Of a stretch of DNA of 64,000 nt, positions 19,675-27,376 are shown piece after piece. The DNA lies in NCBI RefSeq assembly GCF_002270055.1, contig NZ_NIBG01000013.1:48018-112017 (forward strand), read 5' to 3'. The notes beneath the pieces were generated by a model, which was given only the letters and a program-made list of their open reading frames with translations, made no database searches and had not been told where the DNA came from. The stretch comes from Anaeromicrobium sediminis (GTDB taxonomy: Bacteria > Bacillota > Clostridia > Peptostreptococcales > Thermotaleaceae). The translations under genes and the position numbers were made by a program. Every line of letters starts with the position of its first letter. Positions within the stretch are counted from its first letter, which is position 1.

Positions 19675-20859
19675 CTATTTAATTGGTTCTACCGTATCTA
19701 AATACTTGAATTTTCCATCTTCAACAACTTTTATAACAGCACTCTTAACAGCATCTCCATTATTATCTAAAGTAATGACACCAGCTGCCCCTTGAAATTC
19801 TTTAGTCTGAGCTAAAGCATCCCTTATGTCCTTTGGTTCTGAGGAATTAGTCCTTTTTATGGCATCTAACAACATTATATAAGCATCAAATCCTAGAGCT
19901 GTAACAGATGCAGGTTCCTTTTTATATTCTTCCCTATAGGCCTTTAAAAACTCATCAGACATGGGAGTTATAGGTTTCTCAGAGGTAAAGAAAGTAGACA
20001 TTACAATACCTTCTACTGCATCTCCACCAATTTCAATAAATTCTGGTGTCTCCCAAGTATCTCCACCTAACAGAGGAATATCTATTCCTTGTTGTTTAGC
20101 CTGCTTAACAATAAGTGCACTTTCTATAAAGTTACCTGGAGCAAATACCACATCAGGTTTTAATTCCTTAATTACATTTAACTGAGCTGTAAAGTCCTGA
20201 TCCCCCGTATTGTAACTAGCACTACCTACAATAGCATTTTCATCACCTGTTAACTCTTTAAAAGCATCCGTAAAGAATTTTGACAATCCTACAGAGTAGT
20301 CGGACGAAATCTCTTGAATTATGGCAGCCTTCTTAGCCCCTAAATTGTTATAAGCATAATTTGCCATAACAGTTCCTTGGAAAGGATCTATAAAGCAAAC
20401 TCTAAAATAATAATCATTACTCTTAGTTACTAGTGGATTAGTACAAGATGCCCCTATTGCTGGAACTTGGGATGTTTTTACTGCATCTCCTGCAGCCATA
20501 GATAGGGAACTTCCCCAACTTCCTATAATAGCACTAACCTTTTCCTTTTCAATAAGTCTTGCAGCTGCATTGGCAGCCTCAACCTTATCAGATTTATTGT
20601 CTACAATTACTAACTCTACTTTTTTACCCAATACCTCTGGATACATTTTATTAGCCAACTTTACTCCCTCTAACTCAATGGCTCCACCAGCTGCATTAGG
20701 CCCTGTTAATGGTTCAAACACACCTATTTTTATTACATCTTCTCCTCCATCTCCATCTTCCTTAACTGTTTCTTGCTTTTGTACACATCCTGATAAAAAA
20801 GTTCCTAGAATTAATACTGCAATTAATAATATTCCTATCTTTTTCCCAAACTTGTACAT
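19675..20859 (-). CDS. LivJ-type amino-acid ABC transporter substrate-binding lipoprotein
   Basis: A 394-residue exported lipoprotein. The signal peptide ends in a lipobox (FLSGC), with lipid attachment at Cys25. The mature part has the Leu/Ile/Val-binding Peripla_BP_6 fold, beginning IKIGVFEPLTGPNAAGG. It would capture branched-chain amino acids or similar ligands outside the cell. No permease or ATPase genes of the liv type lie beside it, so it must work with components encoded elsewhere or act as a stand-alone receptor. The start ATG has a GAGAGGG site. Confidence 0.87.
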   Translation of the reverse strand: MYKFGKKIGILLIAVLILGTFLSGCVQKQETVKEDGDGGEDVIKIGVFEPLTGPNAAGGAIELEGVKLANKMYPEVLGKKVELVIVDNKSDKVEAANAAARLIEKEKVSAIIGSWGSSLSMAAGDAVKTSQVPAIGASCTNPLVTKSNDYYFRVCFIDPFQGTVMANYAYNNLGAKKAAIIQEISSDYSVGLSKFFTDAFKELTGDENAIVGSASYNTGDQDFTAQLNVIKELKPDVVFAPGNFIESALIVKQAKQQGIDIPLLGGDTWETPEFIEIGGDAVEGIVMSTFFTSEKPITPMSDEFLKAYREEYKKEPASVTALGFDAYIMLLDAIKRTNSSEPKDIRDALAQTKEFQGAAGVITLDNNGDAVKSAVIKVVEDGKFKYLDTVEPIK

Positions 20860-20941
20860 AGCACACCCTCTCTTTCTTGATTTTTATGTTTTTATCACAT
20901 TTGCCATATTCTATTCAATATCTATGCACATTTATTATTAA

Positions 20942-21208
20942 ATATCCCTCTAAAAAGTCTCCTATGAATCTACTGAATATGATTTCACCATGTTGCACAA
21001 CATAATATTTAAGAACTAGGTTTTTTACTAAGGGATGAGAAAAAAATAAATTCCATATTTCACGAAGGAAGTTGAACTTTTTTCAAGGCGTCAAGTGGCG
21101 AGCATATTAGGAATATGTATGCTACTTGTCAACGTAGAAAAGTATTCAAGTAACAAGTGCAATATGAGAGTTATTTTTAGAACATACCTAAATAAGGAAG
21201 GTACCCAT
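20942..21208 (+). other. structured leader upstream of the MscS gene, possible noncoding RNA
   Basis: This gene-free stretch contains ATGTTG-CA-CAACAT (20990-21003), a small TTGAA/TTCAA hairpin near 21070-21086, and a strong hairpin of about 17 bp with G-U pairs around 21093-21128 with a 3-base loop. The MscS reading frame stays open through part of it back to a GTG at 21095, but there is no ribosome site for that start. It looks like an RNA element rather than coding sequence. I cannot assign it to a family. Confidence 0.4.
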
Positions 21209-22066
21209 ATGGAAGTTTCAAAGCTTATAAAAGAACTATATACAACTACAGATATTAAGCCATTTATAAATTCTCTCATAATACTGGCAGTTTCTTTTTT
21301 ATTATTAAAATTAGTCATGTTTTTAACTGAAAAAATAATAAAAATAACTAATTTTAATGAGCAAAAAGAAAAGACCGTTAAGAGTATTGTAGATTCTTTA
21401 GCTGCCTACTTTATCCTCTCCCTTGCCATCTTAAATATTTTAAGTGAATTTGGAATTATTCAGAAATCTACCATATTAACTAGTGCGGGAATAATAACAG
21501 TCATTGCTGGTTTAGGAGCTCAAAACCTTATAAAAGATGTTATAAATGGTTTTTTTATATTATTTGAAAAACAAATGACCATAGGAGATGTGGTTAATAT
21601 AAATGATCTATATATAGGAACTGTGGAAGATATTGGTCTTAGAACTACTGCCATAAGAGATTTTTACTTGAAGAAAATATACATACCTAATGGAGAAATT
21701 AAAACTTTAAAAAATTATTATAAGGAACAGGCTAGAGTCATATTAAAAATAGTAGTTCCCTTTGAAGAAAATCAAGAAAAGGTATCTAACCTTTTAAAGG
21801 ATGCCTGTACATATTTAAACGAAACCTATGATGATAAATTATACAAAGTTGGGAATATTGCCTATTGTGAATTTCATTTATATGGCATAGTTTCATTAGA
21901 TGGTACTATAGGAGGTGCTAAGTACTTAGTCATGGGCGTAGTACATGCTGAAGAACAATGGTCCATGCGAAATAGAAGTTATGAGCATATACTAAAAGTC
22001 TTTAATGACAATGGAGTTAGAATAGCTTATCCTAGATTATATTCATACGATAAAACTAATATTTAA
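21209..22066 (+). CDS. small-conductance mechanosensitive channel, MscS family
   Basis: A 285-residue membrane protein with about three N-terminal transmembrane helices (about 18-40, 62-82 and 90-120), then the MscS beta domain and C-terminal cage. The pore-helix region SAGIITVIAGLGAQNLIKDVINGFFILFE is split here by position: the glycine/alanine-rich part lies near residue 98 and the FEKQMTIGDVV segment follows. It would release solutes on hypo-osmotic shock. ATG at 21209 follows AAGGAAGGT by six bases; the longer GTG start at 21095 is rejected. A long hairpin terminator follows. Confidence 0.87.
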   Translation: MEVSKLIKELYTTTDIKPFINSLIILAVSFLLLKLVMFLTEKIIKITNFNEQKEKTVKSIVDSLAAYFILSLAILNILSEFGIIQKSTILTSAGIITVIAGLGAQNLIKDVINGFFILFEKQMTIGDVVNINDLYIGTVEDIGLRTTAIRDFYLKKIYIPNGEIKTLKNYYKEQARVILKIVVPFEENQEKVSNLLKDACTYLNETYDDKLYKVGNIAYCEFHLYGIVSLDGTIGGAKYLVMGVVHAEEQWSMRNRSYEHILKVFNDNGVRIAYPRLYSYDKTNI

Positions 22067-22091
22067 GGTATTAATACCTTATTCTTCTTTC

Positions 22092-22149
22092 ATAAGGTTA
22101 TAGTTTTTATTAATTATACATATTTAATTAGTAAAAACTGTAACCTTAT
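22092..22149 (+). terminator. 25-bp hairpin terminator after the MscS gene
   Basis: Bases 22092-22116 pair with 22125-22149 over 25 positions including two G-U pairs, with an 8-base loop and a T-rich tail. It separates the MscS gene from the feo operon. Confidence 0.7.
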
Positions 22150-22172
22150 TTTAATTTTCCCCATACTATAAC

Positions 22173-22206
22173 ATTAGATAAGGCTAATATGTTAGCCTCA
22201 TCTAAT
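22173..22206. promoter_or_regulatory. palindromic operator candidate for the DtxR-family regulator, upstream of feoA
   Basis: TTAGATAAGGCTAA (22174-22187) and its near-perfect inverse (22192-22205) are separated by TATG. Each arm resembles the left part of the known DtxR/IdeR box TTAGGTTAGGCTAACCTAA, matching 12 of 14 positions. It lies directly before the feoA ribosome site, and a DtxR-family gene ends the same locus. Confidence 0.5.
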
Positions 22207-22232
22207 ATTATGCATTTTAAAGGAGGAATCCT

Positions 22233-22472
22233 ATGGATAATAATGAAGTGAAACTTTCTAATTTAAAAGTTGGAGATAAGTGCAAGGTAGTATCCTTATT
22301 ATGTGTGGGTCTTACAAGAAGAAGAATGCTTGATTTAGGACTTATTCCCGGTTCCTATGTGGAAGTTATTAGAAAAAGTCCTTTAGGAGATCCCATAGCA
22401 TATAACATCCGAGGTGCTACTATAGCCCTTAGAAAAGAAGAATCATCACAAATATTGGTAAATTTGATTTAA
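22233..22472 (+). CDS. feoA: FeoA family protein
   Basis: A 79-residue SH3-like cytoplasmic protein that assists FeoB in Fe(II) uptake. The core motif GLTRRRMLDLGLIPGSYVEV is typical, as is the late GDPIAYNIRGATIALRKEE stretch. ATG at 22233 follows AAAGGAGG. It is the first gene of a feoA-feoB(GTPase)-feoB(membrane) operon, with 16 bases to the next start. Confidence 0.93.
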   Translation: MDNNEVKLSNLKVGDKCKVVSLLCVGLTRRRMLDLGLIPGSYVEVIRKSPLGDPIAYNIRGATIALRKEESSQILVNLI

Positions 22473-22488
22473 GAAAGGAGTGCTAATA

Positions 22489-23271
22489 ATGGGCCTTACT
22501 CGAGAGTCTACTGGTCGTAATTTGTTAGAAGATCAATTTAATATACATTTTTCTAATAATGATGGCTTCATAATAGCTCTGGCTGGCAATCCTAATGTGG
22601 GTAAAAGTACAGTTTTTAACGCTTTAACTGGACTTAACCAACATACAGGCAACTGGCCAGGAAAAACCGTATCTAATGCTAGAGGAATTTATTCTCATAA
22701 AAACACTAACTTTACCCTTGTAGATTTACCAGGAACATACTCATTAATGTCTAATTCAGCAGAAGAAGAAATAGCAAGGGATTTCATATGTTTTGGAAAA
22801 CCCCATGTAACTGTAATAGTGGCAGATGCCACCTGTTTAGAAAGAAATCTTAACTTAGCCTTACAAATTAATGAGCTTACTGACAATGTAATATTATGCT
22901 TAAATTTAATGGATGAAGCCTTTAGAAAAGGAATTACAATAGATATAGAAGCACTGGAAAAATCCCTAGGAATTCCTGTAGTGCCGACCACTGCCTTAAA
23001 GGATGAAGGATTAGAAGATTTAAAAGAAGCAATATTTGCCTTATGTAATGGTACCCTAAAATCTACCCCTGTTTCTGTTATCTATACCAAGGAAGTGGAA
23101 GATGCCATATGTGAAATATTACCAGAAGTCCAAATGGTAGTAGGTAATTTGTTAAATCCACGGTGGGTTTCTTTGAAAGTCCTTGAAGGAGATAAAAAAA
23201 TATTAGATTCCATTATGAACTTTTTATTATTACATTGTGAAAATTATAAGGAGGTAAGCTGTAGTGGATAA
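22489..23271 (+). CDS. feoB: FeoB N-terminal GTPase domain encoded as a separate protein
   Basis: A 260-residue protein carrying only the cytosolic G-protein part of FeoB. G1 GNPNVGKS, G2 in GNWPGKTV, G3 DLPG and G4 NLMD are intact, and a helical GDI-like region fills the rest. No membrane segment is present; the frame stops where the transmembrane part of a normal FeoB would begin. ATG at 22489 follows AAGGAG by eight bases; the GTG at 22480 is too close. The next gene overlaps it by eight bases and supplies the membrane part, so the two proteins must assemble. Confidence 0.9.
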   Translation: MGLTRESTGRNLLEDQFNIHFSNNDGFIIALAGNPNVGKSTVFNALTGLNQHTGNWPGKTVSNARGIYSHKNTNFTLVDLPGTYSLMSNSAEEEIARDFICFGKPHVTVIVADATCLERNLNLALQINELTDNVILCLNLMDEAFRKGITIDIEALEKSLGIPVVPTTALKDEGLEDLKEAIFALCNGTLKSTPVSVIYTKEVEDAICEILPEVQMVVGNLLNPRWVSLKVLEGDKKILDSIMNFLLLHCENYKEVSCSG

Positions 23272-24667
23272 TTTCAAGTGTAAAAATTGTAGTAACCCAT
23301 GTAAAATTTTTGAATGTCTTCAAAATGATTTAGACTTAGACAAGGAAGACCTTCGTGATGACATGGTAAAAAGTATCTATCACAAAGCAGAAGAAATATC
23401 AGAGGTAACAGTCTCTAAAAATTCATCTAAACAATATATGCTAGATACACGATTAGATAATTTATTTACTTCTAAATTCACTGGTTATCCCATAATGTTC
23501 ATCCTATTGGGCCTAATATTTTGGATTACTATAGCAGGCGCTAACGTACCTTCTTCTATCCTTGCTGATATGTTTTTCTTTATAGAAGATAAAATTACAA
23601 ATGTATTTATGTATCTTAATGCTCCAAATTGGCTCCATGGAATTTTAGTATTAGGTGTATATAGAACTCTAGCTTGGGTTGTTTCTGTAATGTTGCCACC
23701 AATGGCTATCTTCTTCCCTTGTTTCACTTTATTAGAAGATTTAGGATATTTACCTCGAGTTGCATTTAACCTAGATCGCCTCTTTAAAAAGGCTGGTGCC
23801 CATGGAAAGCAGGCCCTTACCATGACTATGGGATTTGGTTGTAATGCGGCAGGTATAATAGCTTGTAGAATAATAGACTCACCTCGTGAAAGGCTAATAG
23901 CAATGATAACAAATAACTTTGTTCCATGTAACGGCAGATTTCCTACACTCATTATGATTTCCAGCATATTCATAGGTGCCGTAGTATCAAGTACTTATAG
24001 TTCTCTATTTGCATCATTCTTTGTAGCATTCTTAGTTGTGATTGGAATTCTCATTACCTTGTTAGTATCTTGGGGCTTGTCTAAAACTATGCTAAAGGGA
24101 GTTCCTTCTTCATTTACCTTAGAATTACCATCTTACAGAAAGCCTAAAATAGGCCACATAATATATACATCCCTCATAGATAGAACTATCTTTGTTTTAT
24201 CAAGGGCCATAGTTGTGGCCATACCAGCAGGCCTTGTAACTTGGATTTTAGCCAATATTAATGTGGGTGATCAAAGTATTCTTGCCCTATTTGCATCAAA
24301 CTTAGATCCCTTTGCAAGATTAATAGGCTTAGACGGTTTCATATTAATGGCATTTATTTTAGGTCTTCCTGCCAATGAAATAGTACTTCCCATACTTATT
24401 ATGAGTTACATGTCAGAAGGAGCCATGTTAGAATTAGATAGCTTACAGGCCATGGGAGATTTGTTTAGAGCTAATGGCTGGACTACACTTACGGCTTTAA
24501 ATGTTATGCTATTTTCTCTACTCCATTTCCCCTGCGGCACTACCCTTTGGACTATGAAAAAGGAATGCGGTAGTGTGAAATGGACTATGGTTGCAACCCT
24601 AATTCCTACCACTATAGCTATAATAACTTGTTTCATCGTAACTCAAGTTGCTCATATTTTATTCTAA
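23264..24667 (+). CDS. feoB: FeoB membrane domain encoded as a separate protein, with Cys-rich N-terminus
   Basis: A 467-residue protein with the Gate-type membrane core of FeoB and about eight to ten transmembrane helices from residue 70 on. Conserved pieces include LEDLGYLPRVAF, MGFGCNAAGI and NNFVPCNGRFPT, where Cys residues are thought to line the iron path. The GTG start has a GGAGGT site inside the preceding gene. The first 20 residues, CKNCSNPCKIFEC, form a CxxCxxxCxxxxC cluster that intact FeoB lacks at this point and that could bind metal or an Fe-S cluster. Translational overlap suggests equal production of both halves. Confidence 0.88.
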   Translation: MDNFKCKNCSNPCKIFECLQNDLDLDKEDLRDDMVKSIYHKAEEISEVTVSKNSSKQYMLDTRLDNLFTSKFTGYPIMFILLGLIFWITIAGANVPSSILADMFFFIEDKITNVFMYLNAPNWLHGILVLGVYRTLAWVVSVMLPPMAIFFPCFTLLEDLGYLPRVAFNLDRLFKKAGAHGKQALTMTMGFGCNAAGIIACRIIDSPRERLIAMITNNFVPCNGRFPTLIMISSIFIGAVVSSTYSSLFASFFVAFLVVIGILITLLVSWGLSKTMLKGVPSSFTLELPSYRKPKIGHIIYTSLIDRTIFVLSRAIVVAIPAGLVTWILANINVGDQSILALFASNLDPFARLIGLDGFILMAFILGLPANEIVLPILIMSYMSEGAMLELDSLQAMGDLFRANGWTTLTALNVMLFSLLHFPCGTTLWTMKKECGSVKWTMVATLIPTTIAIITCFIVTQVAHILF

Positions 24668-24679
24668 GTTAACTTATAT

Positions 24680-24720
24680 AAAAGTAAAAGTTCAGTCATA
24701 ATGACTGAACTTTTACTTTT
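24680..24720. terminator. bidirectional terminator between feo operon and DtxR-family gene
   Basis: A perfect 19-bp stem (24680-24698 with 24702-24720) and 3-base loop lie between convergent genes. Confidence 0.85.
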
Positions 24721-24723
24721 ATA

Positions 24724-25185
24724 TTATTCTTTTATCTCAGCATTTTTATCTATTTCTTCACTCCAATGAAATTCATCTATACTATCACAATATTTTTTGA
24801 ATTTTTCAGTTATATCTTTCTCCTTTTTCATAAATTCTACAAACTTCTCTATGGCCTTAATGGTAGGAGATGATAAGTAGTGTTCCATTGCTTCTGCTTC
24901 CTTTTCCTTATTACAATCACTATTTATAACTTTTAAAAACTCTTGTAATATTTTATTTCTCCTAACTAATAATTCTCCTAATCTCTCTCCTTCTTTTGTT
25001 AATAAAATTTCATGATATTTTTTATATTCCACATAGCCTTCATTATTAAGTTTTATTAGAGCTTTTACTACGGATGGAGAAGAAACATTTAATCTATTTC
25101 CTATATCTCTAACTCTAATTAGATTATTAGCTTTAGATAAATTGTATATTTCTTCCAAATAATCTTCTAAACTGGGTGATAACAT
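24724..25185 (-). CDS. DtxR/MntR-family metal-dependent transcriptional regulator
   Basis: A 153-residue cytoplasmic repressor. An N-terminal winged helix (about 1-70, LEDYLEEIYNLSK then VSSPSVVKALIKLNNEGYVEY) is followed by the metal-binding dimerisation domain with ExEAxxxEH-type residues (KEAEAMEHYLS). There is no SH3 domain, as in MntR and IdeR short forms. ATG at 25185 follows GGGAGG; a longer frame to 25218 is rejected. Convergent to the split feo operon and close to a DtxR-like palindrome before feoA, it most likely controls iron (or manganese) uptake. Confidence 0.88.
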   Translation of the reverse strand: MLSPSLEDYLEEIYNLSKANNLIRVRDIGNRLNVSSPSVVKALIKLNNEGYVEYKKYHEILLTKEGERLGELLVRRNKILQEFLKVINSDCNKEKEAEAMEHYLSSPTIKAIEKFVEFMKKEKDITEKFKKYCDSIDEFHWSEEIDKNAEIKE

Positions 25186-25433
25186 TTGTCTCCCTCCCCT
25201 CCCTATATGTATATGCAAATTCCCATGTAACTTATTATAGTTTTGTCAGTTTCTTTAATAGTTCCACAATATTTCTAATAATACAAAAGCCTTAACCAAA
25301 GTACTTTACAGGGCTAAAGTTATGTCTTGAGAAAGTTTGTAGCTCGTATATGAATATTTTGTGATTTTAGTAACAATATTAAAATAAGTCCATGCACATA
25401 AGTCAATTAAATATTTTAAATTTTAGTAAAACA

Positions 25434-25581
25434 TGCTATAATGGGATGGTGAAGGATACCAGTCGACATATTTCATCTTTTTAAACACACCTTTTTAACA
25501 AGTTTAGACATTTTTTAACAAACTTAAACATTTTTTTAAAATTTTTAAAGAAAAATTTTTTTTCAAGGGGGACTTTTTTAA
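25434..25581 (+). promoter_or_regulatory. promoter and 130-base leader of the second NhaC gene, with tandem repeats
   Basis: An extended -10 TGCTATAAT (25434-25442) starts a leader that contains GATGGTGAAGGATACC near 25445-25460 and a TTCATC plus T-run, then two copies of a 20-base unit (25491-25510 and 25511-25530, 17 of 20 identical), then an A/T hairpin before the ribosome site. The 250 bases between the DtxR gene and the -10 box hold no gene. The leader could be a cis-regulatory RNA; I recognise no named class. Confidence 0.45.
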
Positions 25582-27057
25582 ATGATGGCATTATTGAAAA
25601 TTTCGCCAGTCTTTGTTATGGCTGGACTAATGATTTCTGGTATGGATGCATTACTTGCGGCACCTTTGTCTACAGTGTATGCAGCCCTAATAGCAGTAAT
25701 TACTGAAAGATTGAAATTCGAAGAAATAGTTGACTGTGCAGTTGAAAATGTTAAGGAAATGCAATTGGTATTCTTTATTCTAATGGCAGCTTATGCAATG
25801 GCTGAAGCATTTATGGCAACGGGTGTGGGTGCTTCTATCATAAACCTTGCATTAGGTTTAGGTATGACTGCAAAAACAGTAGCAGTAACTGGTTTTATAG
25901 TAACTTCTATATTATCCGTTGCTACAGGTACTTCATGGGGAACCTTCGCAGCATGTGCTCCAATATTCTTATGGTTAAACCATATAGTTGATGGAAACGT
26001 TTTACTTACTGTAGCTTCTATCGCTGGTGGAGCTTGTTTTGGTGATAACATTGGACTTATTTCTGATACTACAGTTGTAAGTTCTGGTATCCAACGTGTA
26101 GAAGTTATCCATAGAATCAAGCATCAAGGTGTGTGGTCATTATTATGTTTAGTGGTAGCTGGAGCTTTAATATTTGGTACTAGTGTAGCTATGGGCTTAC
26201 CTGATACTACAGCTAATGCAGCTGATGCAATCAAGGAAATTCCACAGGAAGTATGGGAAGTACTAGCAGAAAAGAGAGCTTCTGCAGTAACTCTACTTAA
26301 CCAAGTACAAGATGGAGTTCCAACTTACATGATAATTCCACTACTATTAGTTTTAGTAGTCGCAATCAAAGGTTTACCAACTCTTGCTTGTCTAGGACTT
26401 GGAATTATCTCTTCTTTAGTATTCGGTTTAATGGCTGGAACTTTAGGAAATGTATCTGAATTCTTAGATTTAATGTATGCTGGTTTTGAAGGTGCTGGTA
26501 GCTGGGTAATTGTTATGATGATGTGGGTAGCTGCCTTTGGTGGTATAATGGCTAGAATTAAGGCATTCCAACCATTATCTAACTTAATCTCAAAATCTGT
26601 AAGAAGTGTAAGACAACTTATGTTTGCAAATGGTGTACTATCTATTTTAGGAAATGCAGCTTTAGCAGATGAAATGGCTCAAATAGTAACTATTGGACCT
26701 ATCATAAAGTCTTTAACAGACGATAACGTTGAAGCTAGTGAAGAAGATATGTACAAATTAAGACTTAGAAATGCAACATTTGGAGACGCATTAGGTGTAT
26801 TTGGATCTCAATTAATTCCATGGCACGTATACATTGGATTCTATGTAGGTATTGCATCTGCAGTTTATCCATTACATCAATTTGTTGCAATGGATATTAT
26901 TAGATACAACTTCATGGCTATGGTAGCTGTAATTTCAATGTTAGTTTTAACTTTAACAGGATTAGACAGACTTGTTCCATTATTTGGATTACCATCGGAG
27001 CCAAAAGTTAGATTAAAGAAATACGCTGAAAAAGATACTATGAAAAAAGCAAACTAA
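25582..27057 (+). CDS. NhaC family Na+/H+ antiporter (second copy)
   Basis: A 491-residue membrane protein with about 11-12 hydrophobic segments. The paired family motifs VATGTSWGTFAACAPI and GDNIGLISDTTVV match NhaC carriers, with Asn in place of His in the second when compared with the copy at 9870-11441. Codon choice is unusually smooth and G-rich for the window, which suggests high expression. The ATG follows AAGGGGGA at a rather long distance. A strong terminator follows, so it is transcribed alone. Ion exchange of Na+ for H+ is inferred from the family. Confidence 0.83.
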   Translation: MMALLKISPVFVMAGLMISGMDALLAAPLSTVYAALIAVITERLKFEEIVDCAVENVKEMQLVFFILMAAYAMAEAFMATGVGASIINLALGLGMTAKTVAVTGFIVTSILSVATGTSWGTFAACAPIFLWLNHIVDGNVLLTVASIAGGACFGDNIGLISDTTVVSSGIQRVEVIHRIKHQGVWSLLCLVVAGALIFGTSVAMGLPDTTANAADAIKEIPQEVWEVLAEKRASAVTLLNQVQDGVPTYMIIPLLLVLVVAIKGLPTLACLGLGIISSLVFGLMAGTLGNVSEFLDLMYAGFEGAGSWVIVMMMWVAAFGGIMARIKAFQPLSNLISKSVRSVRQLMFANGVLSILGNAALADEMAQIVTIGPIIKSLTDDNVEASEEDMYKLRLRNATFGDALGVFGSQLIPWHVYIGFYVGIASAVYPLHQFVAMDIIRYNFMAMVAVISMLVLTLTGLDRLVPLFGLPSEPKVRLKKYAEKDTMKKAN

Positions 27058-27063
27058 TTATTT

Positions 27064-27096
27064 AAGAAGCATTAGGAATTCCTAATGCTTCTTTTT
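27064..27096 (+). terminator. terminator of the second NhaC gene
   Basis: A perfect 15-bp palindrome (27064-27078 with 27079-27093) ends in a T-run. Confidence 0.85.
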
Positions 27097-27201
27097 ATTT
27101 TACATAAGTATAAATCCATACACTTATCTAATGAAAACCTTTTCATTTCAATATGTAGAAATTTTTTTTTATTTTTTTTACTCAATATTATGCTTAAGGT
27201 C

Positions 27202-27307
27202 GTAAGACGGCGAAATAATGAGATTGGATAAGATTACTGGAGAAATTTTAGAAATTTAAATTTAATTAGTTTCTTTTATGTTTCTATTAACAAAAACGCC
27301 GTTTTAC
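27202..27307 (+). promoter_or_regulatory. possible structured leader of the CPA2 antiporter operon
   Basis: An 11-bp stem (27202-27212 with 27297-27307, one G-U pair) closes an 84-base domain in the 318-base gap before the antiporter. GC-rich arms in such AT-rich DNA suggest a folded RNA. No known riboswitch signature is recognised. Confidence 0.35.
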
Positions 27308-27376
27308 ATATGTAAGTAAGAGGAGTAGTATAGTATTTGTTCTTTTAAGTCTGATTAACAAAGGGAGGCATGTATT

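Noticed and set aside
21095..21208. 38-codon N-terminal extension of the MscS gene from GTG
   Set aside because: There is no ribosome site before it, the sequence forms strong hairpins, and ATG 21209 has a good AAGGAAGGT site.
22480..22488. GTG start nine bases upstream for the FeoB GTPase protein
   Set aside because: It touches the AAGGAG ribosome site; ATG 22489 has the right distance.
23485..23973. 162-codon minus-strand frame over the FeoB membrane gene
   Set aside because: Shadow of conserved FeoB sequence with no start signals of its own.
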